A DNA stretch of 64,000 nt from Rhexocercosporidium sp. MPI-PUGE-AT-0058 (taxonomy: Eukaryota > Ascomycota > Leotiomycetes > Helotiales). Numbering within the stretch: the stretch's first letter is position 1; the number at the start of each line of letters is the position of its first letter. Positions 34,332 through 46,741 of this stretch are shown here, piece after piece. The DNA lies in contig JAGTJL010000028.1 in assembly GCA_020746875.1 (NCBI GenBank), forward strand, positions 124,001 through 188,000, in the 5' to 3' direction. The notes beneath the pieces were generated by a model. It did not search any database and had not been told where the DNA came from. It saw only the letters and a program-made list of their open reading frames with translations. The translations under genes and the position numbers were made by a program.

Positions 34332-36200
34332 TTCTACGGTATGCAAATCTCCACTCCGAATCTTTAAGGGAGTGCGAAAGTCGCCATAAGATAATTCATC
34401 GCATTGAAGCTGTAGTAGATGCAATGGTCCAGCTTTAGGGTGATTGGTGCTGGGTCTATATCAGTTATGATGACACCAAGGAAGTGGTTGAACTACTGGG
34501 CTCAAACCACTTGCTGGGGTTCACGCCCTGATGAACGGCAAAATTAGGTTGCTCTGACAGTACACTGGCCTTAAGCACTGGAAATTAAATCAAAAGCTAG
34601 GAGAAGGCAACCATAATTAAGCCATTGCAGACTTAGTTTTACTCCCTCTGGATTGGATTATCTTAAGGCTACATAAACTAACTATATACCCCGGACTCTG
34701 CTCTTGTGGCGCCTATTGAGGAATTCACGCGTCCGCATCAAAGAGATATGACGCGAAGAACCGTGTGATTGCTCGTTCCCTCAGCCAACAGCGAGACCCC
34801 GCATCTCCCGCAACTATTCTCAATTTTACGAACTGCGTTTATAAAGTGCTATCCATCTCCCTGTCCTGGCCCAAAATTACACTCAAGCGTGGTATCTTAG
34901 CAGTCTCTTCCAACCTCAGCGTTATTCAAAAGCCCACCGCACAGATCTTCTCATTTTCCGTCCGCTGATCTCAGGATCAAAAGGTGTAAGTTATAGCGGG
35001 CCATCCTTCCTTCATCTGATTCAAATATATATATATTTTTTTGAACCGACACTTCTCCTAGGCACAGTCTTCCGCCATCAAGCATGCTGGTGAGCTTGGT
35101 GTGAACCCTCCAGGTTTGCAATGCTTGAACAACTGGAAGAAAGATGTGTCTCATGACTGAGTTTGAAGAGAGTTTGTGGAGGCGCAGATGAAGAATTTTC
35201 TGCGGTAGCATATCTCGTCTATATCAATAAAAAATACTTTCGTTTTCGGAATCGTGGCTCACGACAATGGAAGTCGTTGTCTCTTGAAAAGTATTGACGA
35301 TTCGGCTGAATCAAAGCACCTTTGCACTTAAATTTCCTCTGAAAAACTTCCAATGGCTTCGTTTCCCTCGGCGCCGCCGCTTACCTGACCGTACGAAGAG
35401 CTACTAAGCCAAAAGATCCATAGTAAACAAATTATAGAAAGAAAGGCGCGTAGGCATATACACATAGGTTCTGGAAGGTGCCGAGACTTTACAGAACGAT
35501 TCGGTAACCTCACCGCCTTAGTTTACTCCGAGGGTGTACTGATCTAAGTTCACCAGTCCGGCACTCGTTCTTAATCTTTCCTCTACTTTAAAACAGCAAA
35601 GGCTCCGTACGGTTTACAATTCTGATCTTCGAGCATTATGAAACGACAACTACAATCTGCAGACAACTCTCGGCGCACATTATTCTTTTCCACGAGCTCC
35701 ATCTTCTTGCCACCATTAGCTTCTTCCCGAAGGTTCACCACTGTCCATCTACTTAAGGTGAACTATAGCCTACCAAAATCAATTACACATGCGAGATAGC
35801 CTGGGTAATGGCAAGAAGCTGTATTTGAATAGCCTCGGGTTCAACTACAGCATTCCTCATCATTAACAAGATAGACTCGCAAGATACTGGTAACAGAGCA
35901 ACGGGAATCAGCGGCTCTAGTACCCCGGAAGCTAGACTTAAGTGCCATCCTGCAGCCTGTACAATCAGGAACGCACACTGTAGCCACTGTCTACTATGTA
36001 AGTCTATCTTAGCTACCGTTCGACATTGAGGAGCTTTGATATGTCTTCATAGGGCGATAAACTCGAGGAGGTCTAGATACGTCCCCGTTCCGCAAAAGCT
36101 CGTTGATGGACTGAAGCACAGAGCTAGAAAAAAAGTAATTAGAAGGTGACTTGATCACCGTATTTCCCCCGTGACTTTTCAAAATATTTATTGATTCGTG
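34332..36200. other. gene-poor region
   Basis: No supported gene. A short AT microsatellite lies near 35023. Nothing else is recognisable. Confidence 0.4.
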
Positions 36201-36204
36201 GCAG

Positions 36205-36660
36205 CTACAAGACTTGGCTCTTGAAGCCGAAACAGAGGGGTGGAAGCTTCTGATTCTCACGCACGAAAAAGTTGGCAATTATCTTGACCATATGAAACAA
36301 CTCCAAGGGCCTATTCAAAGCCTCCAAAAGACCGTCTATTCGACCGCAGCCTCCACAGATATGATCATCGCTGATTTGAAATCAAGAAGGAAACGGTCCA
36401 TGGGGTACAACCAAAAGATAGACGAAGATGTCGCCAAGCTCCCGGAGTTGCTTACGGAGTATGCGGAATGCTTCTCATAAGCGTTCATGAAGGAGAATGC
36501 AGAAATCTTCGGCCGGAAGTAGCATGACCTGCTTTGAGCGTAGTACGAGAATGGGAAAGGTCAGTTGAATAAACTCTTCAGCACAGTTCAGAAGCTAACT
36601 CGTAATTACCTAGAGGATCGTGTTGGGAATATTCATCACATGAACCCCCTCCACGTGCGG
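36205..36660 (+). pseudogene. possible relic of a coiled-coil protein
   Basis: Plus-strand text LALEAETEGWKLLILTHEKV to LPELLTEYAECFS (stop at 36478), then AFMKENAEIFGRK and LFSTVQKLTRNYLEDRVGNI in the same or shifted frames with further stops. Heptad-like and charged, no family recognised. The lack of an ATG-to-stop model suggests decay. Confidence 0.3.
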
Positions 36661-37138
36661 AAGTGATTCACTTCAGAAAGAATTGGCTCACTCTACGTCT
36701 ATAAAGGTCATGGAATACAGTAAGTCCAAAACTAATGTGCTGAGGTCGGAGGACGAGCTGACAGGTCTTAGAAATTCTGGAGCGAATCTCTACTCCTCCA
36801 CTTCTATGTTGGTGCGATGGGGCGAGGTCGCTTGACCGCCTAGTTGGCTCTCCAAAAAAAGTTGAAAGCCTGATTTTCATTTTTCTCTTGCAACATCAAA
36901 AAGCGTTTTTGTTTTAGCCGAGCTTTGGCGAACAAGCCAAGGTGTAGCGGACTCTTTTCGCTGCTTCAAAGCAACGTATGTGATGTAAAGCAATAAGTTA
37001 CGAACGCGCTTCTACTTCAGCATTAAAGCACACTATATGGTGAATGACCATTGTGTATGAGGAGTCAGCCTCATGTATGAGGCAGTAGGTAGAGTTTGAG
37101 GACCTCCGCCATGATGCAATCCTCCGGCCCCTCCGCGA

Positions 37139-37945
37139 TCAACCCGCCGTCATCTGCCTTTCTGTTTCCTGCCTCCGCGGCCTAGACCTGTTGCTTAAGC
37201 AACCGTTACATTCACAACCTGACGCCGCATCCACATACCCCCTTCTCGTCCGCCCTTCACCTTGCCCGTTTTCATCCAAAGTCAGAATCAAATCGATCAA
37301 CAGATGCTGCAACCTCCTTAATCTATACGTAGGCACTCGGTTTCTGTGCTTTCCCGCATGAACCAAATCCTGGATTCCTTGTTCGATTGGAATGAACCAC
37401 TGACGAAACTCAGGCTTGGTTTTATACTCCGTCGAGAATGTTGAATATCCGATACAGTACATTTGATCGTTACCCCTCGTCATCACCTCGCCGATGGCCA
37501 TTTGTTGTCCTTTCCAAAGCATGAAAGATCCTTCGCCGGGATTCTCGTCCGTATAGAGCGTATGCGTGATCGCTTCCAGAATTCTAGCCATTTGCCGATT
37601 ATTCTTCTGTGTAGAGAATCTCAAAAATTGTGCTTCCCGTCGTAGGATATACGTCCATGAGAGAAACTGGCCGAAAAGGAAGGAAGTGTAGACATATATC
37701 AAATCCTTCTTTTCTTCGCCGTCCACCTGATTTAGTAAACCTTGCTGCGTGATGTTGAAAAGCCGTGATTGGAGGTCTAGAGCCGCTAGAAGGAGGGGGT
37801 CGTGATATTTCGCTACAAGTTTTTTGGCGTCAGCCCGTCGGCGCACTTCATCGATGAACCATGTTATCCAACCGGTAAAGGCGGCAGCGACCAGGGAGCC
37901 AATGAGAGAGACGGCTGCTAGTACAATTGAAACAACATCGACCAT
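37139..37945 (-). CDS. hypothetical membrane-anchored protein, 268 aa
   Basis: Single exon starting at ATG 37945 (MVDVVSIVLAAVSLIGSLVAAAFTGW), a start chosen because it opens directly into an N-terminal membrane anchor. The frame upstream is unlike coding sequence. The remainder is soluble and mostly helical (RRRADAKKLVAKYHDPLLLAALDLQSRLFN; YTSFLFGQFLSWTYILRREA; FRQWFIPIEQGIQDLVH), ending in a basic tail with Cys-x-Cys. It resembles the many uncharacterised fungal proteins with one N-terminal helix and an all-alpha body. No catalytic motif is evident. The C-terminal Arg-rich stretch (NRSRPRRQETERQ) is probably cytosolic. Confidence 0.7.
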   Translation of the reverse strand: MVDVVSIVLAAVSLIGSLVAAAFTGWITWFIDEVRRRADAKKLVAKYHDPLLLAALDLQSRLFNITQQGLLNQVDGEEKKDLIYVYTSFLFGQFLSWTYILRREAQFLRFSTQKNNRQMARILEAITHTLYTDENPGEGSFMLWKGQQMAIGEVMTRGNDQMYCIGYSTFSTEYKTKPEFRQWFIPIEQGIQDLVHAGKHRNRVPTYRLRRLQHLLIDLILTLDENGQGEGRTRRGYVDAASGCECNGCLSNRSRPRRQETERQMTAG

Positions 37946-38768
37946 TTTGGGATTGAAAATGCCCTCACAAGGCTTGGTGGAACAGACGATGGGGTACAGA
38001 GAGAAAAAGGTTGCAAGTTGAAGAGAAGCCCAGGACCTAGCATCCAAAAACAAATTTCGAGCTGCGCAACCGAACTTAAGCTTGGCACTTCCCAAATAGC
38101 TGCATAAAGCAGTCTGCGATTCGCTGAGCTGGCTCCGTTTGAATCCCTGCCTGGCATAGCTGGCTTGCATGAAGCTTGCAGAACCAGCACCAGCCCCACT
38201 AGAGGGTGAGATTTGGTGTCAGCCAATTGTGATTCGTCTGCTTACGACCACGCGAAGTGAATGATCTTAACGATAAACCAAAGGCAATACTTGTTAGTAT
38301 AAAGTCCAGAAACTTTTGGTGACTTTCCCTGCCGGGAAAAGTCACCCTCTTCTCGCTAGGAGTTGTTGTTTGTCGAAAGGGAGGCTCGTACTATACTCAT
38401 TAGTAGCCACGGTATGTGTATGCCTTCTTCAAAGCACCAATGGAGAAGTTGAATCGAGCAAGAGAGGAGAAGGGTACGTGTCGCCCAAATGAGTGTGCTT
38501 GAAAGGTGGTCTTGAGAGCTCTCAGCGAGAAGAAGTTGATGAAATGTGGATTCCATCCCGCTTACAGCTCGCGGTCAAATGTCTGCAAACTATACTTGAA
38601 TAATTTCCCGACAATGGAGTGACGATATGATGTTGATAAAGTCTAAATTTTCTACGATAAACTTCGATACAAAAGAAAAGCGCACGCTTTGTTTCGATGA
38701 TGACCCCTAGAAAATCTGGATCTAGACAAACATTGCAATAACTCTAGCATGGTACTCGGTAAATTCAA
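37946..38768. other. intergenic, no supported gene
   Basis: Promoter side of the 268-aa gene. Short frames only. Confidence 0.4.
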
Positions 38769-39840
38769 CTACCCCAAGAAATCTAACCATGCAGCCTTAG
38801 AGGTTCCTGAAGGATCATAAGTGAACAAATAATACAACAAAGCCGTGACAAAATGAAGGATGAAAAAGTACCAAGCCCAGATCTGCTCCACCTTTCCCCG
38901 CTGTCGATCCATTCCCGGCTCTCTGACAATCCTGGTTGTCTCGGAGGCGTACAAAAGCGCGATTCCAACCCAGACGGCTGCCAGAACTCCAGCAACAAAC
39001 TGTATCCAAATCGTTGGTATAGTGGCTAGGATAATGCGTCCTGTGTAATAGAATCTAATAGGAGCGTTAAGAACATAGAGGAGCAGTGCTGTTGAGAGTC
39101 GAACATACTTTCAATATCGGCTGCAGTGATGGGATTATATATGTGCTGGAATGGCAAGCATGGCGCCTAGAGAGCCGATGACACGAGCAGACTACTGGGG
39201 AAGTGTGTGATGTGGATCCTTGAAAATGTCTCCGCATGCGGCTGGCGCACACCACAGCAAAAAGGCAACAGGTAGGGCCAGCTGAATAGGGCAATGGAAC
39301 TGTATGGTAGTATCGCAGGTAGATAAGGTTCATTTGTCTTTTCGATGGACTTCGTATATGCCACTGGCTAGACGACGACGATCTCGGTAATCAGAAACGA
39401 GCCTAAGTAGAGAGCAGCAAAGACTTTCGTCTAAAGAACCCCACCGTAGCTGAGGAGTTTGACTATCTCTGAAAACCTTGTAAGGAAAACGATCACGCGG
39501 ATGCAAAGTTCCTTCCTATATATACCACTAAGTTTTGCGTTATCGAAGTCGACGTATTTGCTGTGGTATCAGAATTTGATCAATTTCGAGTGTGCTTTGA
39601 GGAAAGAAGTGGTATGGCGACGATAGTATGCTTATCTCACGAGGATAAAAATCGTGTCTAGGATGCAGATAACTGGAGAGCTATTAATCAAGAAACTAAT
39701 ATCGGCATCGGCACCGCAAACTAGGCCTGATGAATGTGTCATAGAGTTGTCGCAAAAGTGAGGAGACCAAAGAACAGAGATGGCCAGGATACGAGGTTTG
39801 AGGCTGGCGGCCCATAAGATGTGGAGTTTGTGGTACTCAT
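38769..39840 (-). pseudogene. decayed polytopic membrane protein
   Basis: The ATG at 39840 opens MSTTNSTSYGPPASNLVSWP. After a 41-bp intron (39727-39767) the reading is FGLVCGADADISFLINSSPV, then a GTGAGA donor at 39640. Further membrane-like exons follow on the minus strand: VFAALYLGSFLITEIVVV near 39420-39370, LPYSSIALFSWPYLLPFCCG near 39290, and a last exon RIILATIPTIWIQFVAGVLA to WYFFILHFVTALLYYLFTYD ending at 38769. Two in-frame TAG codons (39431-39433 and 39368-39370) interrupt the middle, each one C-to-T step from CAG. The protein would have about six or seven helices. Family not named. If the stops fall in introns the gene could be intact, but I could not find such introns. Confidence 0.45.
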
Positions 39841-41733
39841 TGGCGTAGACACTGGTGCACGGAAAGATTGTTCGGGGCTGTTTTATAGTGACCTGTGTGG
39901 AAGTCTAACGAGTATAATGGACAGTTTAGAACTACGATAATGAGAGGCACAGTAGGAGTATTTATCATCCTCGCGCTCTCTTGGGGTTTCTGAATCGAAG
40001 ACCTACCATTAGCCTATGAATTTTGTTGGAGCATTTTAAGGCTGTGCTGTTTTGTTCGAGGTGAAGGTTGACGTCAGATACCATTTATCCCACATAAATG
40101 TGCAAGTAAAGTTGGATATCATTAAAGCCACCAAGGCACCGTAAGGGAGAACCTGACGCCAGTAGCACAATGACCAAATAACACCTGACACCAAAAGGCG
40201 ACGGAACATTGGAATGTGCGGAACGTAGCCGCACAGTTGATAAAAATGGGCCCTTGGGCTAATTGTGTTATTGCAATGCATTGCTGCGGCTGCGAAAAAG
40301 TAAATCGTTTTTGAGTCCGTGGAGAAGCCACATGTTCTTGTGGAGGGAAGTAGCGACGCTTCATTCTCTCTTTGTGGACTTGACGATTCTCAGCTGAAAT
40401 AGCTATCACTCTCAAATACAGACATAATATGACGTTTTCTTTGCCTCGCATCACGACACAGAACTCAACTTACTACCACGGTCTACGGGGAGCGAAGTGT
40501 TCGTAAAGGCCCTCACTAAGTTATCGCTAAAGCTGTTGCTACTTTCCGAGCTCTTCACAACAACCATCAGTCAAGCTGCTGCGCCGGATAGATTTGAACA
40601 CAGCCACACAGCCCACTCATTTTCCACCCCCTGTACCTCAATTTTGCCTCCCTCATGGTCGTCAAGAGGTATGTGGCCTGGATTGATGCATCCAAGTCTC
40701 TGTCGGTCGTCAGCGGCTTTGGTTTTGCTCTTCATCGTTTTCTGTGAAGTATAGATTGGGTGATTTGTACTAATACCTCTTAAGTGCAGCACTCTCAAGG
40801 TAACTTGTGGTATGGAGGGTAGAGATTCTGGCATTGGTGATTTGCACGTATGAGAAGAGCCATACTGACTGTCAGATTTTTGATAGAACGCTTCTCGAAT
40901 CGAAATCCTAGGCCACGTTGTCGGAAGTATTCTGTTATTTGACGTTTAGGGAGAAAGAAGTCGTTCCATGGACATGGATGATAGAAGACTTTGGTTGAGG
41001 CGTGTCAGAGCTCTCTTCCAATGTGTCTATAGTCAGTGAAGACTTTAGGGGCGAGGCGACTCTGTCGGAAGTCCCAAAACTTGTACCGGAAAGGCCACCT
41101 CTAGTGAAGGGTGCGGTTCTAACAGTCCCAGTCGGGCTCACACAGGCAATCTAGCTAGAACAATTATTTATACCCGACCAGTGGTGCTCTGATCGCTGAG
41201 AATCTAAACAGCGTCAACCCTTTTGGATCCAGAACAGTACTTCACGGATCCAGTAGAGATAAGAGATCTCAACAACAGGTCCTAATTTCTATGCTTGCTT
41301 TCTACACGGGAGAGAATTGGTTTAGCGGGGCGGTGGTCAGGTCCGACCTTCCGTCAAAGATCGTCGCAGGTGTCGGATATCCTGTAAACACTGGCTGAGA
41401 TACGGTGGCGGGAACGGAAATGCTTCATGGTACGAGATTAAAAGGGGTGTTAATTGCTATGAGTCGATTATCGAATCATCCATTTTATGTAGGACCGCAA
41501 AGTGCTTGATTTTATAGTCAAATAATTCAAATCCATTCTTTTGTATTTCCACAAGCCGACCACGTCCAAATTGAACGTCTCACCTAACGTCTAAACTCTC
41601 AACATTACTGCTCCAAACTCCTCGCGCCCATCCTGATTCCAGGAAAATTAAAGTTCATATCATCCAAGACTCCAGCAGCCTCCCTGTCACACGATTCCTC
41701 TGCTTCACTCCATGTTCAACGCTCCTTGCCTGC
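39841..41733. other. intergenic, no supported gene
   Basis: Contains a hydrophobic plus-strand frame near 40497-40754 without an ATG start and assorted short frames. Nothing supported. Confidence 0.4.
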
Positions 41734-41994
41734 TCAATTCGATGGCTTGGCGCCCTCAATGACGACCCGTTGCGGCTGAATCGGCTGACCGTAGTATGCA
41801 TAAAATGCCCCGTTGACACTCTCATGGTGCTCCTTCGCATGCCTCTTGATGCCTCGCCCAATGCGGCGGATCAAAGAATCCTTTGTTGCGGCTTCGGATG
41901 TGCGGCTTGTCTCGAAAGATGACTTTGGTGTTTCGCTTGCAAGACTCGAGTAGTCCTTCTCGCTGAGGAATTTAGAGGCGGCGGTGGTGGACAT
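41734..41994 (-). CDS. small basic hypothetical protein, 86 aa
   Basis: ATG at 41994 (MSTTAASKFLSEKDYSSLAS) with a Ser/Thr-rich N-terminus, a basic middle (IRRIGRGIKRHAKEHHESVN) and a Tyr/Gln/Pro C-terminus (FYAYYGQPIQPQRVVIEG). The frame is open for another 136 codons upstream, but that part is low-complexity, Ser/Phe-rich and probably 5' UTR. No signal peptide or helix. Function unknown. The well-behaved short frame and clear change in composition at the ATG support it. Confidence 0.5.
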   Translation of the reverse strand: MSTTAASKFLSEKDYSSLASETPKSSFETSRTSEAATKDSLIRRIGRGIKRHAKEHHESVNGAFYAYYGQPIQPQRVVIEGAKPSN

Positions 41995-43116
41995 TTTGTA
42001 GATGTTTGGAGGATGTATAAAGGATTTGTTGAGGTGTGTAGAGGTGAGTGCCGAGTGACGGAAATTGAAGGGGGGTTTTTTCTCTTTTATGGTTGTATTC
42101 CTTTGGCCCTTTGTTGTGAAAAATGGCAGACAAAACAAATCCTGTCGGCTAGAGCGTAAGGTAGCTGAAGCTATTTCAGTATCAAGAAGTCTGGAAGCTT
42201 GGTTGGTAGATACTTGAAAGCTGAGAAGTGATGGCGTGAAGATGATGGCTGAGCTGATGGCATCAAAAGTGGTATCGAAGCTTAACGACAGACGACGTGC
42301 ACATGTATATATAAAGCTGAGAAAGTAATAAGCTATCATCGGCTGATCAATCGCCGTCGCAGTAAGACAGCAAATTAACAATTCGTTGGAGAGTAGAGTC
42401 ATCCCAACCTTCTGGAAATGACCAAATCGTGCTCACGCCTTGTACTAAAAGAAGGACCAATAGATGTCAAGCTAGGGTTAGGTGGTACATAAAGCTTATC
42501 CGACTTGGCGAGGATTGTCATAAAAATGTCATGGTGCAGGGCGCGGTGCTTGTCAATTAGGGATGTGTAAACAATACCAGGGATTTTATTGGTCACTTCT
42601 GTGGCTATGTGGCGCCATCAAGTCCCACCCACAGAACCCAACTTCACATGTGGATAAGTAAGCGATGTCAACTTCGGCGCGGCAGGGCGTGAGATTTTAT
42701 GTAGACAGCTCGTAAGAATCGGCAAGGAGCATCCGAAATTCATCTGAAGTCCGATGACATGGCTCAAGAATGACAGGGGTTGTAATTCCTCTGACTTCCA
42801 ATAATTTGTTTTATCTTGACCACAAAACATTATGCATGCAATTTACAGGTGTCAAGTCAACTAAAAAGTGGCCCAACTAAGTGGCCCAACTCTGCAGGAT
42901 ATCAATTTCACCGACTCCTACCGGGCAGTTAGGGCAACCTGGCACTCTGCGCGCTTCAAAAACTCAATTATAATTGCTCTCTATTCTTTAACACTTTTCT
43001 GAGGTGCTTTCGAACCCCATAAAGCTGGCAAGTCATGATTCTGAGGAAATGTATTGGTTCTCCCATCGGATTTTTGTCCCTCTCCAAAGTCATCCTCGCA
43101 TCCTCCACGAAACGGA
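41995..43116. other. intergenic
   Basis: The first about 400 bp is the presumed 5' UTR and promoter of the 86-aa gene. Nothing else is supported. Confidence 0.4.
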
Positions 43117-43905
43117 TTACTCGCAACAGCCTCGGATGTAGTCTGCTAGAACTCCCGGAATACTTACATACGGAAAGTGCTTACACTTCAACACCTTGAT
43201 GGAAATTCCGACTTCCGTCGCAATAACAATATTCTCGTAGAAAATTCCCAATGGCATCAACCCTCCCAGCGTCCAGTTGATCTTCCCTCTTTTCGCCTTC
43301 AACTCCTCTTTATCCCAGTTGGCTTCATCCACAACAGGTACGTAGGTCTTCGACCATGTCACGAAGTTCTTCTCTAGCCTCTTGTGATATTCAGGACCGA
43401 GCGCTTCCCATGCGGTAGTGTCTTCATTCATGATATTTGCGAAGAGTTGTTGGCAGTACGCAACAATCATTTTATCCTCCGAAGGAGGTAGTTTCGCCCA
43501 ATCTCGTACCCCATCAATTACGGTCATTGGCACTTCGTGGATGATAATCCTCTCCACCCGCTCTTCGTAATTCTGCAACATGGCAAGAGCAAACAGTCCT
43601 CCGGAGCTGCTCCCATAAACCGTCGCCCTGGCGATTCCAAGCCGATCCATGAGAGACAGGATTTGGTTTGCGCCTTTCCTTGGAGACAGGTGCTCCAGAG
43701 CCGATGCTGGAGCAGCGGTACGAGAGAAGCCGGGCATGTCGAAGGTCGTCACTGTGAAATTGGGAGATAGAAGCTTTGCAACCTCACCGAAGGAATGACA
43801 GTCGCCTTCGCCAGACGGGATGAGGATGATGTGTGGACCTGAGCCACTCTGCTCGACATACCAGGAGAACTCATCGTCCGTTTGGATTTGGGAGACTTTA
43901 GCCAT
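43117..43905 (-). CDS. alpha/beta hydrolase
   Basis: Single exon, 262 aa. Landmarks of the alpha/beta hydrolase fold: HIILIPSGEGDCHSF (oxyanion turn), VTTFDMPGFSRT (strand 4), nucleophile elbow YGSSSGGLFAL with Ser100, and a C-terminal CKHFPYVSIPGVLADY carrying the presumed catalytic His. The loop PSGEGD instead of HG-x-P is a variant seen in a fungal and bacterial subgroup. It acts on unknown esters or similar substrates in the cytosol (no signal peptide). A GTAAGT at the codon after FPY could be a donor giving an alternative C-terminus, but reading through to the stop at 43117 gives a normal family end, which I prefer. Confidence 0.85.
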   Translation of the reverse strand: MAKVSQIQTDDEFSWYVEQSGSGPHIILIPSGEGDCHSFGEVAKLLSPNFTVTTFDMPGFSRTAAPASALEHLSPRKGANQILSLMDRLGIARATVYGSSSGGLFALAMLQNYEERVERIIIHEVPMTVIDGVRDWAKLPPSEDKMIVAYCQQLFANIMNEDTTAWEALGPEYHKRLEKNFVTWSKTYVPVVDEANWDKEELKAKRGKINWTLGGLMPLGIFYENIVIATEVGISIKVLKCKHFPYVSIPGVLADYIRGCCE

Positions 43906-46072
43906 GTCAAATATTGAATGGGTGGTGCCTTTTCAGAAATCTTAGACCGATGCAATGAATTTATGAGCTTTTGAGGGATACTCTAATTGTTCTGTTGTCT
44001 CGGCCGGAACTGTTGATAGACGTCAATCTGAGTGTGTCTGGGCTGATGATAGTGATCAGGTGAGGTGAGCATAATGAGGGGTTGAAGTAGACCCCGTGAT
44101 TAGACACTTCCTTCGGCAAAATGTGGACAGCCATGCATTACAGATAAGAATACAGACAGACGTTAGCAGGGGGTGGTGCTTGGCATGCACCAGTGCGGGC
44201 CATGAACGCTCTACTTAGCGGAAGACGACCATACACGAACTAGAGAAAAAGTTTAGACTCTTTCATAAAGCGGAAATTTGGCGGGGAGGAATTTTTGTGA
44301 GCAGTGCTCAACTTTCGAAAGACTGGAAGCAGAAACCAAACGGGCTTTGGCAGGTTTTTACTGTTGCGAGCGCGGATATGGAGGAGTGTAAAAGAAGAAA
44401 GTGGATGACAAGACGAGTGAGAACAGGTGGAGAAAAATAGGAGGTTGTGCAAGAGAAGTGCTGAAGGAACAGAAAAAGATTGGGAGGGTCAAGTAACCAC
44501 ACAATAATATTTGAAGGCCGTCAACAATATCAACGAATAACATTACCATTTATGTGTAACCCCAACCACAGTCCAATTGAGGGTAGCTATGACTGCGAAG
44601 TTTTTCCCTGTCTATCCTCATCGCTCTTATAAGCATCTTCTATGCACCCCTAGATCGATCGTCGTATTGTACGTGGGGAAGTGACATATACTATGACATG
44701 ATGTTGAATGACCGCTTTTGAAGAGTATTGTAGTGTGTAGCTAGTGCAAGATATTGGTGAAGGTGGGTAACTGATGGTGTGACTTTCCATGCCAGGGAAG
44801 TAATGAAAGTGATATCCGAAGCTCTAATTAACTCGGAGCCCAAGCTCACCATCCTTCTCTCATTTCATCAAATATCGGGGTCCCAAAATTCGTCTTCTGA
44901 GCCGGCCTCGCTCGCTTCGAAACCTGAATCGCTTTCTTCGGGAGGCCACAGGTTGTCGTGGGAATTCGATTTGGTCTGTGATATAGTCATTCGAGTGTTA
45001 GAAGCGGAAGCTGCTTTGTTGATTCGAAACGCTCCTCGAGAGATTCGTAGGCGAGAGATATTGCTACGTAGCACATCGAATTGCTCATTATCTACCAGCA
45101 AGCCTGCTACTTCCTCCTCTGGGATTTCGTTCTGGGTTAACAAACAGTCTCTCTCTATGCCTCTACGATCTGCTCAGTCTCCTGCTCTCATCGTGTCGGA
45201 AGGGTCGACATATATAGATTTCCTGAAAGCGACCTCTTCCTCTTTATCTTCGCAAGGCACTCAAAGGCCCATATGATTCATTCTATCCCCACCGCCTCGT
45301 AAGACACCAATAGCCCTTATTACCGGGCACCTATGCTCATCTGAGCGCTACAGGTTTATCTAACGTTCGGCTGCACTGTCCCAGGCTCTGCAGATTGCTT
45401 CTTTGCAGACGCTGCAACCCCACAGGTCATGATAGTTTGTAGGATAATCGAGATTCCATCATGAAAGAAAGCTCCCTTAGAGCCGGAAATTGGGAGAACA
45501 GATAGGCAACACCAAGAACAAGCTATGTCCGAATATATAAGTTAGTAAAATTGAGTAATATAGCTCAAGGAGTCGGGTTGATAATAATTGGAGCTGGTCT
45601 CATATTCCACGTTGATTAGCAACTTGCTTCGAAAAAATATTTACGTGGTCCGAAGGTGAATAATCCACTGCTGTTATTTCTCCAGTAGACTTTGAACTTC
45701 GCTGAAATATGAACTCGTCGTTGCGACTTCAAAGCTGTAATTAGGCAGTCATTATTGTCATCAAAGAAACGTCTAGTGAGATTTAATGATGCTGAAACAG
45801 TGGGCAAAAGTGAATTGCTCAGCAGGCGTGTTATTATGATGAAGATAAAGGTTGCAAAATCTGTGGCGGTAGTGTAATGCCACCGAAAGCCACTCTGGCT
45901 TTGTTGAGGCCAAAGAGCAGAAATTGAAATTAACTTATCCGATGAGAGGATTTGTGTACGTGTTTATGAAGAAGATGAAGATGTGCGTTACTCAAAACAT
46001 AAATAAGATTTTTGAATACTGGTGCTTCCGAGGATATGTGTTCATTCAAAATTAGGCTGCTAAGTGGGTTGC
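43906..46072. other. gene-poor region, one weak minus-strand exon
   Basis: Minus-strand 45143-44868 reads EEEVAGLLVDNEQFDVLRSN and ends EAGSEDEFWDPDI. It is coding-like but lacks an ATG and a clear upstream exon. Nothing else is supported. Confidence 0.3.
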
Positions 46073-46585
46073 GTTAGAAAAGCGCTCGAGGTAAGCTCGA
46101 GGAGTAACTCATGTCGAACCCTTGTAGAACAATTGGATAAGACCTGCCGGTCTGAGTTCGCCGCTGGGGTGAGGTGATATACGCTGAGGCTAAGGAGGAG
46201 ATCATGCCAGGAGAAAAGAAATAAGCTTTTAGGTTTCGGCTTTTAAATTTTCACTTAAATTATAAGAGAAGCGAAAGATTACTAGAAAAAAGAAAGAAAA
46301 TATAAGAGAAGAGCAAGATTACAAAGGAGACAACGAGATAGATTACGAGGGAGACTACGAGAGGAGATTACAAAAGGAGACTACGAGAGGACGAAGGGAA
46401 AGAGTGCTTCAAAAATAAAAGAAAGAGAAAGAAAAGAATTAAGAGAGCGAGGGAATCTAAAAGTATATATATATATATATATTAAGTCTTTACTTTAAAG
46501 CTCTATTTTAACGCTTCACATTTACTTCTTAAAAGAAATAAATATTAAAATTACTTTTATTTTATCTGATATTCTCCACATCACA
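46073..46585 (+). repeat. copy 1 of a TIR-bearing non-autonomous element (right end not found)
   Basis: Begins ttagaaaagcgctcgagg and follows the 58.6-kb copy through gaggagtaact, attggataag, a keto-poor purine-rich middle of imperfect gagactacgagagga-type repeats, a TA microsatellite and a final acttttatttta. The inverted terminal repeat found at the other copy is not seen here, so this copy is truncated or diverged at its right end. Confidence 0.65.
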
Positions 46586-46741
46586 GGTAAGATTACAACA
46601 ACATCGACAGGCCAAAGCTTTCTCCTTTGACGGCTTCGATGAATCAAAGGATTAATCAACCAATTCTCCTCTTCATATCGTCATATTGAGACACCCCCAA
46701 CAATCAGAGCCATTATTGCAATCCTCGAACTCACTTTCGAC

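Noticed and set aside
40497..40754. Hydrophobic frame that could be a secreted protein
   Set aside because: It begins at GTG, has no nearby ATG and its body is not coding-like.
43117..43170. Alternative 3' exon for the alpha/beta hydrolase via a GTAAGT donor
   Set aside because: The read-through C-terminus fits the family, and the alternative exon gives an unrelated short tail.
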